Assembly (NCBI RefSeq): GCF_000720765.1
Contig: NZ_JODC01000009.1
Coordinates: 62,001 to 126,000 of the forward strand
From: Streptomyces sp. NRRL S-646
Lineage (GTDB): Bacteria; Actinomycetota; Actinomycetes; Streptomycetales; Streptomycetaceae
DNA: 64,000 bases
Direction of reading: 5' to 3'
Made by a program: the position numbers and the translations under genes. Below, piece after piece: positions 17,638-25,973 of this stretch (position 1 is the stretch's first letter; every line of letters begins with the position of its first letter). Below the pieces are notes generated by a model. That model was not told the origin of the DNA. It did no database searches and saw only the letters and a program-made list of their open reading frames with translations.

Positions 17638-19131
17638 ATGACCGAGACCCAGCGCAAAGTCGCCTTCGTCGTCTGCCTGCTGACGATCGTCCTGGCCCTG
17701 CTGGACATGCAGATCGTGTCCGCCGCGACCGTCCCGATCGTCCGGGACCTCGACCCCGGCCACGGCATCGACAAGATCCCGTGGCTGGTCAGCGCCTACG
17801 CGCTCGCGTCGGCGGCGATGCTGCCGCTGTACGGCAAGCTGTGCGACGTCGTCGGCCCGAAACGCGTGTTCACCGGCGCGATCGCCACCTTCCTGCTCGG
17901 CTCCGCGCTGTGCGGAGCCGCTCAGTCGATGGCGCAGCTGATCGCGGCTCGGGCTCTGCAGGGCCTGGGTGGCGGTGGCCTGATGAGCGTGACGATGGTG
18001 GTCATCGCCCACCTCAAAGGCCCGGAGGAGAAGAGCGCCGACAAGGGCATCAACCTGGGTGGCCTCGTCGCCGGTGGGGCCATGGCGGTCGGCCCCTGGA
18101 TCGGCGGCCTACTGGCCGATCACGCCAACTGGCGCTGGATCTTCTACGTCAACCTGCCCGTCGGTATCACCGCCCTGACCGGCGCCGCTCTCGCCCTGAA
18201 ACTCCCCGAGCACCATGTGCGCCGCCCGGTCGACTACGCGGGCGCCGCGCTCGCGGCCGGTTTCTCCAGTGCGCTGCTGCTGGTGACGGACTGGGGCGGG
18301 AAGCGGTACGCGTGGACGTCTCCGGTGATCACCGGACTCCTCCTGACGGCAGTCGCGGCGCTCGCCCTCTTCCTCTGGCGGCAGCTCCGCGCCCCCGAAC
18401 CGGTTCTCCCTCTCCCTCTGTTCAAGATCCGCGAGGTGCGCCTGGGCTTCGCCGTACAGGCCATCATGGGCGGGGCGATGATGTGCGCGATCTACTACGT
18501 CCTGATCTACCTGCAAGTCGCCCGCGGGATCACCAGTTCCTCCGCGGGCCTGTACCTGGTCCCGATGGCCGTCGGACTGGCGACGGTCGGCCTGCTCACC
18601 GGCCCGCTCACCGCACGCGGCTGGACGGCCCGCACCTTCACCCTCACCGGCACGGCCACCAGCGCCGTTGCCTTCGCCCTCCTCGCCACGACGACCGCCC
18701 CGCACACCTCACTCTGGCTGATCCGCGGTGAACTCTTCCTGGCCGGCGTCGGCTTCGGCCAACTGGTCGGCCAGCTGATCCTCCTGGTCCAGAACGCCGC
18801 CCCACACCACCAGCTGGGCGTCGCCACCACCGGCATCCGGTTCTTCCAGACCCTCGGCAACGCCCTGGGCACCGCCCTCTTCGGCACCGTCCTGGCCCGC
18901 CTGTACGCCGCCCACGGCCCCGGCGGCGACATCAGCACGCTGGCCCGGCTCACCGGGACCGCTCACAAGGACGGAGTGCAGGCCTTCACCGACGCGACGC
19001 AGGCGGTCTTCTGGGGCGGGGCGGCGCTGATGGCGCTGGCCGCCGTACTGGCGCTGCGGCTGCCGACGTCCCCGCCGGCCGAGGGCGGCACCCCGGAGAC
19101 CGCGCTGGAGCACCAGCCCGCTGGGGCCTGA
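17638..19131 (+). CDS. MFS exporter, DHA2 family (14 helices expected)
   Basis: A 497-residue membrane protein. Motif C-like and motif A segments are visible (LPLYGKLCDVVGPKRVF and RALQGLGGGGLMSV). WIFYVNLPVG is diagnostic of the EmrB/QacA-type DHA2 group, which has 14 membrane spans and expels drugs or metabolites using the proton gradient. It is controlled, by inference, by the divergent TetR gene. The C-terminus is a short Pro/Glu-rich cytosolic tail. Confidence 0.9.
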   Translation: MTETQRKVAFVVCLLTIVLALLDMQIVSAATVPIVRDLDPGHGIDKIPWLVSAYALASAAMLPLYGKLCDVVGPKRVFTGAIATFLLGSALCGAAQSMAQLIAARALQGLGGGGLMSVTMVVIAHLKGPEEKSADKGINLGGLVAGGAMAVGPWIGGLLADHANWRWIFYVNLPVGITALTGAALALKLPEHHVRRPVDYAGAALAAGFSSALLLVTDWGGKRYAWTSPVITGLLLTAVAALALFLWRQLRAPEPVLPLPLFKIREVRLGFAVQAIMGGAMMCAIYYVLIYLQVARGITSSSAGLYLVPMAVGLATVGLLTGPLTARGWTARTFTLTGTATSAVAFALLATTTAPHTSLWLIRGELFLAGVGFGQLVGQLILLVQNAAPHHQLGVATTGIRFFQTLGNALGTALFGTVLARLYAAHGPGGDISTLARLTGTAHKDGVQAFTDATQAVFWGGAALMALAAVLALRLPTSPPAEGGTPETALEHQPAGA

Positions 19132-19295
19132 CCATTCACGGTGGGCCTCGCCGGCGGCCCCCCACGGACAAGAGACGACGGATCAGAAGACCTGGGGTGA
19201 TCACCCGTGCGTGTGATCGACGGCGAAATCCGCACCGCACCGTCGGGACCGGGCAACACTGGCTTCCGCCTGGAAGGGGGTGCAACACGACGGTT

Positions 19296-19871
19296 ATGGC
19301 CGAGCGCACGTCTCAGATGTCGGTGGAGGAGTTCGAAACGATCGCCTCCGCCGCTCCCGAGACCGTCACGTTGGAGTTCATCAACGGACGGATCGAAGTC
19401 AAGAAGGTGGCGGACGGAGACCACGACACCATCGTCACCTGGCTGGCCCGGCGCTGTATGCAGACCAGGCCCGACCTGGACCTGTACCAGGGCCGAAGGC
19501 TCAGGGTGGAGGCCTATCGGGAGGGCAGAGTGAAACCGGATGCGGTGCTCGTACCGGAGGCCCACTTCGCAGGACAGGGTGAGTGGGCCGACCCGGACGG
19601 CGCGCTCATGGTCGTCGAGGTCACCTCGTACGACTCGGACACCGACCGGCGGGACCGGCACGAGAAGCCGACCGCCTACGGGCAGGCCGGAATCCCCCTG
19701 TACCTCCTGATCGACCGGGACTCCTGCACGGTCACGGTGCACAGCAACCCGGACCGGCAGGTCGGCGGCTACCGCAGCATCCAGACCTCGAAGTTCGGCG
19801 AGAAGGTGTCCGTACCCGGCCCTATGGACATCGAACTGGACACGGAGATCCTCAAGAACTACGTCCGCTGA
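19296..19871 (+). CDS. Uma2-family PD-(D/E)XK endonuclease-like protein
   Basis: A 191-residue protein from ATG 19296 (MAERTSQMSVEEFETIA). The longer frame upstream has no family match. The Uma2 fold signature is visible: MSVEEFE, LEFINGRIEV, VKPDAVLVPE with the active Asp, ALMVVEVTS with the active Glu, and a later basic HEKPTAYGQAGIPLYLLIDRD. Uma2 proteins are very numerous in Streptomyces and cyanobacteria. They are predicted nucleases, and their physiological role is not known. A GGAAGGGGG run lies 15 bases upstream, further than usual. Confidence 0.85.
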   Translation: MAERTSQMSVEEFETIASAAPETVTLEFINGRIEVKKVADGDHDTIVTWLARRCMQTRPDLDLYQGRRLRVEAYREGRVKPDAVLVPEAHFAGQGEWADPDGALMVVEVTSYDSDTDRRDRHEKPTAYGQAGIPLYLLIDRDSCTVTVHSNPDRQVGGYRSIQTSKFGEKVSVPGPMDIELDTEILKNYVR

Positions 19872-19888
19872 ACGCCCGACCAGCCGAG

Positions 19889-19921
19889 AAGGCCCCGCCC
19901 GGATGATCCGGGCGGGGCCTT
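19889..19921. terminator. Bidirectional terminator between the Uma2 gene and purL
   Basis: Near-perfect inverted repeat AAGGCCCCGCCCGGA / TCCGGGCGGGGCCTT with a 3-base loop, between convergent genes. The flanking AA/TT lets it work in both directions. Confidence 0.85.
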
Positions 19922-19938
19922 CACCGTCGTACCACTGC

Positions 19939-22197
19939 CTACGCGAGCAGCGCCGGGATCGTCCCCTCGTGGGCCTCGCGGAGCTCCTCCAGCGGCAGTT
20001 CGAACTCGCCCTGGAGCTCGACGCAGTCACCGTCCACGACACCGATGCGCGTGACGGGCAGGCCCCGCGCGCCGCACATGTCGTTGAAGCGGACCTCCTC
20101 GGAGCGCGGCACGGCGACGATCGCGCGCCCCGCCGACTCGGAGAAGAGGAAGGTGAAGGCGTCGAGCCCGTCCGGAACGATCAGACGCGCGCCCTTGCCG
20201 CCGAGCAGTGCCGACTCCACGACCGCCTGGATCAGACCGCCGTCCGACAGGTCGTGCGCGGAGTCGATCATGCCGTCACGGGAGGCGGAGATCAGGATCT
20301 CGGCCAGCAGGCGCTCACGCTCCAGGTCCACCTTCGGGGGCAGCCCGCCGAGGTGGTCGTGGATCACCTGCGACCAGGCCGAACCGCCGAACTCCTCACG
20401 CGTGTCGCCGAGGAGGTAGAGGAGCTGGCCCTCCTCCTGGAAAGCGACCGGCGTACGGCGGGCGACGTCGTCGATGACGCCCAGGACCGCGACCACGGGC
20501 GTCGGGTGGATGGCCGCCTCGCCCGTCTGGTTGTAGAGCGAGACGTTGCCGCCGGTCACCGGGGTGCCGAGCTGCTGGCAGGCGTCGGCGAGTCCGCGGA
20601 TGGCCTCCGCGAACTGCCACATCACGGCCGGGTCCTCGGGTGAGCCGAAGTTCAGGCAGTCGGAGACCGCGAGGGGCTTGGCACCGGTGGTGGCGACGTT
20701 GCGGTACGCCTCCGAGAGCGCCAGCTGCGCGCCCGCGTACGGGTCGAGCTTGGCGTACCGGCCGTTGCCGTCCGTCGCGATCGCGACGCCGAGGCCGGAC
20801 TCCTCGTCGATGCGGATCATGCCCGAGTCCTCGGGCTGGGCCAGCACCGTGTTGCCCTGCACGAAGTGGTCGTACTGCGAGGTGATCCACTTCTTGGAGG
20901 CCTGGTTGGGCGAGGCCACCAGCTTCAGGACCTGGTCCTTCAGCTCCGCCGACGTCGTGGGCCGCGCGAGCTTGCCCGCGTCGTCCGCCTGCAGGGCGTC
21001 CTGCCAGGACGGGCGGGCATACGGCCGCTCGTAGACCGGGCCGTCGTGCGCGACCGTCCGCGGGTCGACGTCGACGATCTTGCCGCCGTGCCAGTAGATC
21101 TCCAGGCGGTCGCCGTCCGTGACCTCACCGATGACCGTGGCGATGACATCCCACTTGTCGCAGATCTCCAGGAACCGGTCGACCTTCTCCGGCTCCACGA
21201 CCGCGCACATGCGTTCCTGCGACTCGCTCATGAGGATTTCCTCGGGCGAGAGCGTCGAGTCGCGCAGCGGTACGTCGTCCAGGGTGACGCGCATGCCACC
21301 GGAACCGTTCGAGGCCAGCTCGCTCGTCGCGCAGGACAGGCCGGCCGCGCCGAGGTCCTGGATGCCGACGACCAGCTTCTCCTTGAAGGCCTCCAGGGTG
21401 CACTCGATGAGGAGCTTCTCCTGGAAGGGGTCGCCGACCTGGACGGCCGGACGCTTCGAGGGCTTGGCGTCGTCGAAGGTCTCGGAGGCCAGGATCGAGG
21501 CGCCGCCGATGCCGTCGCCGCCCGTACGGGCCCCGTACAGGATGACCTTGTTGCCCGGGCCGGACGCCTTCGCCAGGTGGATGTCCTCGTGCCGCATCAC
21601 ACCGATGGCACCGGCATTGACCAGCGGGTTTCCCTGGTAGCAGGCGTCGAAGACGACCTCGCCGCCGATGTTCGGCAGGCCCAGGCAGTTGCCGTAGCCG
21701 CCGATGCCCGCGACCACGCCCGGGAGGACGCGCTTGGTGTCCGGGTGGTCGGCCGCACCGAAGCGGAGCGGGTCCACGACCGCAACCGGGCGGGCGCCCA
21801 TCGCGATGATGTCGCGGACGATGCCGCCGACACCGGTGGCCGCGCCCTGGTAGGGCTCGACGTACGACGGGTGGTTGTGCGACTCGACCTTGAAGGTGAC
21901 CGCGTAGCCCTGGCCGACGTCGACGACACCGGCGTTCTCGCCGATGCCCACCAGCAGCGCGTCCGACTGCGGGGCCTTCTCGCCGAACTGGCGCAGGTGC
22001 ACCTTCGACGACTTGTACGAGCAGTGCTCGGACCACATGACGGAGTACATGGCGAGCTCGGCACCGGTGGGCCGGCGGCCGAGGATCTCGACCACGCGCT
22101 CGTACTCGTCCTTCTTCAGGCCGAGTTCGGCCCAGGGCAGCTCGACGTCGGGGGTCGCGGCCGCGTGCTCGACCGTGTCCAGAGGCGTCCGGCTCAT
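19939..22197 (-). CDS. purL: FGAM synthase subunit PurL
   Basis: A 752-residue protein of the small PurL type, which needs separate PurQ and PurS. Segments include [61 protein letters not shown] and DLSDGGL near the C-terminus. It converts FGAR to FGAM with ATP, using ammonia from PurQ. Its ATG overlaps the purQ stop by four bases, so translation is coupled in the purS-purQ-purL operon. Confidence 0.96.
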   Translation of the reverse strand: MSRTPLDTVEHAAATPDVELPWAELGLKKDEYERVVEILGRRPTGAELAMYSVMWSEHCSYKSSKVHLRQFGEKAPQSDALLVGIGENAGVVDVGQGYAVTFKVESHNHPSYVEPYQGAATGVGGIVRDIIAMGARPVAVVDPLRFGAADHPDTKRVLPGVVAGIGGYGNCLGLPNIGGEVVFDACYQGNPLVNAGAIGVMRHEDIHLAKASGPGNKVILYGARTGGDGIGGASILASETFDDAKPSKRPAVQVGDPFQEKLLIECTLEAFKEKLVVGIQDLGAAGLSCATSELASNGSGGMRVTLDDVPLRDSTLSPEEILMSESQERMCAVVEPEKVDRFLEICDKWDVIATVIGEVTDGDRLEIYWHGGKIVDVDPRTVAHDGPVYERPYARPSWQDALQADDAGKLARPTTSAELKDQVLKLVASPNQASKKWITSQYDHFVQGNTVLAQPEDSGMIRIDEESGLGVAIATDGNGRYAKLDPYAGAQLALSEAYRNVATTGAKPLAVSDCLNFGSPEDPAVMWQFAEAIRGLADACQQLGTPVTGGNVSLYNQTGEAAIHPTPVVAVLGVIDDVARRTPVAFQEEGQLLYLLGDTREEFGGSAWSQVIHDHLGGLPPKVDLERERLLAEILISASRDGMIDSAHDLSDGGLIQAVVESALLGGKGARLIVPDGLDAFTFLFSESAGRAIVAVPRSEEVRFNDMCGARGLPVTRIGVVDGDCVELQGEFELPLEELREAHEGTIPALLA

Positions 22198-22874
22198 GCG
22201 TTGACCAGCTTCTTGAGGATCGAGGTGAAGAAGGGGAGGCCGTCGGTGCGGCCGGACCCGATGAGCGGCTCCACGGCGTGCTCCGGGTGCGGCATGAGGC
22301 CCACGACGTTCCCGGCCTCGTTGGTGATGCCGGCGATGTCGTTGAGCGAGCCGTTCGGGTTGAAGTCCAGGTACCGGAACGCGACCCGGCCCTCGGCCTC
22401 CAGCTTGTCCAGCGTGTACTGGTCGGCGACGTAGCGGCCGTCCATGTTCTTCAGCGGGATGTGGATCTCCTGGCCCTCGCTGTAGTCGCTGGTCCAGGAG
22501 GTGGAGGCGTTCTCCACGCGCAGCTTCTGGTCGCGGCAGATGAAGTGCAGGTGGTCGTTGCCGAGCATGCCGCCCGGGAGGAGGTGGGCCTCGGTGAGGA
22601 TCTGGAAGCCGTTGCAGATACCGAGGACCGGAAGGCCGGCCTTCGCCTGCTCGATGACCGTCTCCATCACCGGCGAGAAGCGGGAGATGGCGCCGGCCCG
22701 CAGATAGTCGCCGTAGGAGAAACCGCCGGGGAGGACGACCGCGTCCACCTGGTGGAGGTCCTTGTCCTTGTGCCAGAGAGCGACCGGTTCCGCGCCCGCG
22801 AGGCGGATCGCGCGCTGGGTGTCCCGGTCGTCGAGGCTGCCCGGGAAAGTGACGACGCCAATACGAGCGGTCAC
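22194..22874 (-). CDS. purQ: FGAM synthase glutaminase subunit PurQ
   Basis: A 226-residue class I glutamine amidotransferase. The nucleophile Cys is in [11 protein letters not shown] and the catalytic His-x-Glu in [23 protein letters not shown] is a typical PurQ segment. It makes ammonia for PurL. It overlaps purS upstream and purL downstream by four bases each. Confidence 0.96.
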   Translation of the reverse strand: MTARIGVVTFPGSLDDRDTQRAIRLAGAEPVALWHKDKDLHQVDAVVLPGGFSYGDYLRAGAISRFSPVMETVIEQAKAGLPVLGICNGFQILTEAHLLPGGMLGNDHLHFICRDQKLRVENASTSWTSDYSEGQEIHIPLKNMDGRYVADQYTLDKLEAEGRVAFRYLDFNPNGSLNDIAGITNEAGNVVGLMPHPEHAVEPLIGSGRTDGLPFFTSILKKLVNA

Positions 22875-23134
22875 TTCGCGGCCTCCGCGACTTCCTCCAC
22901 CTTGACGGTGAAGTCCTCGATCACGGTGTTGGCGAGGAAGGATTCCGCAAGATCGTGGATGCGGGCGAGGGCGGCCTCGTCGACCGGCCCGTCAACTTCC
23001 AGTTCGAATCGCTTTCCCTGACGTACGTCGGAGATGCCTTCGAAACCCAGACGCGGCAGTGCGCGCTGCACCGCCTGGCCCTGGGGGTCGAGGATCTCCG
23101 GCTTGAGCATGACGTCGACTACGACGCGTGCCAC
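22871..23134 (-). CDS. purS: FGAM synthase subunit PurS
   Basis: An 87-residue protein. I chose GTG 23134 ([19 protein letters not shown]) over the GTG two codons upstream, because GGGAG then lies five bases before the start. It has the family pattern [21 protein letters not shown]. PurS bridges PurQ and PurL and helps form the ammonia channel. It is first in the three-gene operon. Confidence 0.94.
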   Translation of the reverse strand: MARVVVDVMLKPEILDPQGQAVQRALPRLGFEGISDVRQGKRFELEVDGPVDEAALARIHDLAESFLANTVIEDFTVKVEEVAEAAK

Positions 23135-23413
23135 GTGCACTCCCGGTGGTGTGGTGCGGAGCAGGTTCCTGCAGTGGTTTCAGACTACCTGCACAAAATT
23201 TCTACGCGCGTCGACTTGTAGGAATCTACGTGACGACTGTCACGATCCGGTGCGGCGAGCGGTCACTGCAGAAAATTTCCGGGAAAGATCCGGGATCGAC
23301 ATCCGAAACCTATTGCGCTCGGACACGCGGGAGGATTTAGTCGGGCTTCACATTGCATTGTCGGGCACTGTACAAATGAATTGTCAGCGTGCCGCACGAA
23401 GGGACCGATATTC
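23135..23413. promoter_or_regulatory. Divergent purS / lsr2-like control region
   Basis: A 279-base gap with both promoters. It contains the palindrome GTAGGAATCTAC (23218-23229), a GTGAC-GACT-GTCAC inverted repeat right after it, and an AT-rich stretch CACAAAATTTCTACG nearer purS. No match to a named operator is clear to me. Confidence 0.4.
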
Positions 23414-23731
23414 GTGGCGCAGAAGGTCGTGGTCACTCTCTTTGACGACATCGACGGCTCGGAAGCGGCGGAAACGATCGCCTTCGGACTCGACGGCAAG
23501 TCGTACGAGATCGACCTGAATCAAGCCAATGCCAAGAAACTGCGTAAGGCGCTCGCGCCGTACGTGGACGCCGGCCGCAAGCGGTCGAAGTCGGGCCGGA
23601 CGTACCGGCAGACGGAGGTCGCCCCCGACCCGGCGGCCGTCCGCGCCTGGGCCCAGGCCAACAAGATGGACGTCCCGGCCCGCGGCCGGATCCCCAAGAA
23701 GGTCTACGAGGCGTTCAGCGCGGCGCAGTAG
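23414..23731 (+). CDS. lsrL: Lsr2-like nucleoid protein (LsrL paralogue)
   Basis: A 105-residue protein starting at GTG 23414 (VAQKVVVTLFDDIDGSEAAE), with AAGGGA upstream. The N-terminal dimerisation domain is followed by a basic linker and a C-terminal DNA-binding domain with AWAQANKMDVPARGRIPKKVYEAF. The family's AT-hook-like R-G-R appears as ARGRI. Lsr2 proteins bind the minor groove of AT-rich DNA and silence foreign and secondary-metabolite genes. In Streptomyces a second Lsr2 gene lies beside the pur genes, and the position supports this being that paralogue. The symbol is by synteny. Confidence 0.85.
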   Translation: MAQKVVVTLFDDIDGSEAAETIAFGLDGKSYEIDLNQANAKKLRKALAPYVDAGRKRSKSGRTYRQTEVAPDPAAVRAWAQANKMDVPARGRIPKKVYEAFSAAQ

Positions 23732-23855
23732 GCGCCGCCCGACGGCCGGTCACCGGCCCCTCGGGAGAACCGACTTGCGCTGCACCCCTCCTGGTCAGCT
23801 AGAGTCTGGAGCACGCCGAGGGGCAAGGCCGAAAGGCCCGGCTCACGGAGTACAT

Positions 23856-23927
23856 GCGGGTGTAGTTCAGTAGCAGAACATCCCCCTTCCAGGGGGAAGG
23901 CGCAGTGTGCAATTCCTGTCACCCGCT
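23856..23927 (+). tRNA. tRNA-Gly (TCC), non-canonical T arm
   Basis: Acceptor strands GCGGGTG/CACCCGC, D stem GTTC/GAAC and anticodon stem TCCCC/GGGGA with loop CTTCCAG give anticodon TCC. Two conserved features are altered. The D loop reads AGTAGCA, so the usual GG pair is AG. The T arm reads GCAGT-GTGCAATT-CCTGT, with GTGC where GTTC is expected, an 8-base loop and a mismatched closing pair. The tRNA elbow (G18G19 with T54-Psi55-C56) should be weakened. It may be a specialised glycine donor for cell-wall synthesis. Plain decay is the alternative. Confidence 0.85.
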
Positions 23928-24008
23928 CTGCACCGCCGGTCAGAACCACTCTTGTGGATCAGGTAGGCTGGTGCTCGCGCCGATCGGTGGGAGCCGGTCG
24001 GAGGCAAT

Positions 24009-24081
24009 GCGGACGTAGCTCAGTTGGTAGAGCGCAACCTTGCCAAGGTTGAGGTCGCGAGTTCGAGCCTCGTCGTCCGCT
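24009..24081 (+). tRNA. tRNA-Gly (GCC), copy 1
   Basis: A canonical 73-nt cloverleaf with acceptor GCGGACG/CGTCCGC, anticodon loop TTGCCAA (GCC) and a normal GAGTTCGAGCCTC T arm. It is identical to the copy at 27844-27916. Confidence 0.95.
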
Positions 24082-24086
24082 CTGAT

Positions 24087-24118
24087 CGAAGGCCCCAGTC
24101 TTATGGCTGGGGCCTTCG
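24087..24118. terminator. Terminator after the tRNA-Gly pair
   Basis: Inverted repeat CGAAGGCCCCAG / CTGGGGCCTTCG just after tRNA-Gly(GCC). It separates the tRNAs from the ABC operon. Confidence 0.8.
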
Positions 24119-24171
24119 TCGTGTTCGGCGTCTCTCCTTCCGTCCGGCCTGATCTCCCCCTGATCTCCCTC

Positions 24172-24198
24172 TGACATTTGTCATGCCGAGTGATGACA
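24172..24198. promoter_or_regulatory. Candidate response-regulator operator of the ABC operon
   Basis: Two overlapping palindromes: TGACA-TT-TGTCA (24172-24183) and TGTCAT-N8-ATGACA (24179-24198). They lie 44-70 bases before the ABC ATPase start, the only intergenic site in the operon. They are the likely target of the NarL-type regulator encoded as its last gene. This is inferred from symmetry and position. Confidence 0.55.
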
Positions 24199-24241
24199 GC
24201 GCGCACTGCTGCGGGGTCCCGCTCGCCGGGACGCTGAAGTC

Positions 24242-25180
24242 ATGGACACGAACGAACACGAACACGTGATTGAGGTCACTGACCTGCGGCGTGTGTACGG
24301 GGGCGGGTTCGAGGCGGTGCGCGGAATCTCTTTCTCCGTGCGCCGCGGCGAGATCTTCGCGCTGCTCGGCACCAACGGCGCGGGCAAGACGTCAACGGTC
24401 GAACTGCTGGAGGGGCTCGCCCGCCCGGCCGGGGGCCGGGTGCGGGTGCTCGGCCACGATCCGTACGAGGAGCGGGCCGCCGTGCGACCGCGGACCGGAG
24501 TCATGCTCCAGGAGGGCGGATTTCCCTCCGAGCTGACCGTCACGGAGACCGCGCGGATGTGGGCGGGGTGTGTGAGCGGGGCGCGGCCCGAACACGAGGC
24601 GCTGGCGCTCGTCGGGCTGACGGGGAAGGCCGGCGTACGGGTGAAGCAGTTGTCCGGAGGTGAACGGCGGCGGCTGGACCTGGCTCTCGCGCTGCTCGGC
24701 GAGCCCGAGGTGCTGTTCCTGGACGAGCCCACGACCGGGCTCGACGCCGAAGGGCGCCGGGACACCTGGGAGTTGGTGCGGACGCTGCGCGACGGCGGCA
24801 CCAGCGTGCTGCTCACCACGCACTACCTGGAGGAGGCCGAGGGCCTCGCCGACCGGCTGGCGATCCTGCACGACGGACGGATCGCGGCCGCCGGTACCCC
24901 GGCCGAGGTGACCGCCGGCCGGCCCTCGCGGATCTCCTTCCGGCTGCCCGACGGCTACTTCCTGGGGGACCTGCCGCCGCTCGGTGAGCTGGGGGTGTGC
25001 GGGCACGAGGTGGACGGGGACGTCGTGCGGCTGCGGACGCGGGAGTTGCAGCGGGCGGCCACCGGGCTGCTGGTGTGGGCCGAGGGGGCGCGGGTGGAGC
25101 TGAGGGGGCTGGATGTGCGGTCGGCCTCGCTGGAGGAGGCGTTCCTGGGGATCGCCAGGGAGCAGGAGGTGGCGGTGTGA
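24242..25180 (+). CDS. ABC exporter ATP-binding protein
   Basis: A 312-residue ABC-2-type ATPase: Walker A GTNGAGKTS near residue 44, Q loop VMLQEGGFP, signature LSGGERRRLDLALALL, Walker B VLFLDEPTTGLDAEG and the switch His in TTHYLEEAEG. The C-terminal extension with AAAGTPAEVTAG is typical of daunorubicin-resistance-like (DrrA) ATPases. It should energise export by the permease encoded next, whose GTG start overlaps this stop by four bases. The substrate is unknown. Confidence 0.9.
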   Translation: MDTNEHEHVIEVTDLRRVYGGGFEAVRGISFSVRRGEIFALLGTNGAGKTSTVELLEGLARPAGGRVRVLGHDPYEERAAVRPRTGVMLQEGGFPSELTVTETARMWAGCVSGARPEHEALALVGLTGKAGVRVKQLSGGERRRLDLALALLGEPEVLFLDEPTTGLDAEGRRDTWELVRTLRDGGTSVLLTTHYLEEAEGLADRLAILHDGRIAAAGTPAEVTAGRPSRISFRLPDGYFLGDLPPLGELGVCGHEVDGDVVRLRTRELQRAATGLLVWAEGARVELRGLDVRSASLEEAFLGIAREQEVAV

Positions 25181-25956
25181 GTGCTGTGGTCTTCGGCCCG
25201 GTCGGGCGGCGGTTGCGGGCCCTGGCGCAGGCGGAGCTGACTCTGCTCGGGCGCAACCGGAGTGCGGTGGTCATGGCGCTACTGATGCCGCTCTCGCTGC
25301 CGCTCAGTGTGCGGCCTGCGGTCGACCAGATGGATCTGAAGGCGAAGGGGCTGAGCGTCGGCACGGTGATGCTGACGGCCGCGATCGGCTTCTCCTTCCT
25401 GTTCGCCGTGTACACCTCCCTGGTGAGTGCCTACGTCGCCCGCCGCGAGGAGCTCGTCCTCAAGCGGCTGCGCACCGGCGAACTCGACGACGCGGAGATC
25501 CTGACCGGCACCGCTCTGCCCGCCGTCTGCCTCGGCTTCGCTCAGGCCGTCCTGTTCGGCGTCGGCTGCGCGGTGCTGCTCGACGCGGGGGCGCCCCGGG
25601 CGCCGTATCTCACGGTCCTCGGTCTCCTGTCGGGCCTGGTGCTGTGCGCCGCGCTCGCCGCGCTCACCGCCTCCTTCACCAGGACCACGGAGAGCGCCCA
25701 GATCACGGCGGCGCCGCTGGTGTTCGTGTCCATGTTCGGCTCGGGCATCATGATCCCCACCGAATTCCTGCCGGACCGGCTGGCCTCCGTCTGCGAACTG
25801 CTTCCGCTCTCCCCCGCGATCCGGCTGGTCCGGGGCGGCTGGACCGGGCAGTTGAGCGCCTACGAGGTGCTGGGCGCGGTGGTGACCGCTCTGGCCTGGA
25901 CCGTGGTGGCGGTGTTTGCTGTACGGCGGTGGTTCCGTTGGGAACCTCGGCGCTGA
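25177..25956 (+). CDS. ABC-2 type permease
   Basis: A 259-residue membrane protein with GTG start (VSAVVFGPVGRRLRAL) overlapping the ATPase stop as GTGA. AGGAGGTGG lies before the start. Six hydrophobic segments are visible, including VMLTAAIGFSFLFAVYTSLVSAYV, LTVLGLLSGLVLCAALAALTASF and AAPLVFVSMFGSGIMIPTEFLP, then VLGAVVTALAWTVVAVFAV. The pattern fits the ABC2 membrane family. It would form a homodimeric channel with the upstream ATPase. Confidence 0.88.
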   Translation: MSAVVFGPVGRRLRALAQAELTLLGRNRSAVVMALLMPLSLPLSVRPAVDQMDLKAKGLSVGTVMLTAAIGFSFLFAVYTSLVSAYVARREELVLKRLRTGELDDAEILTGTALPAVCLGFAQAVLFGVGCAVLLDAGAPRAPYLTVLGLLSGLVLCAALAALTASFTRTTESAQITAAPLVFVSMFGSGIMIPTEFLPDRLASVCELLPLSPAIRLVRGGWTGQLSAYEVLGAVVTALAWTVVAVFAVRRWFRWEPRR

Positions 25957-25973
25957 CGGACGGGGGAGCGGTG

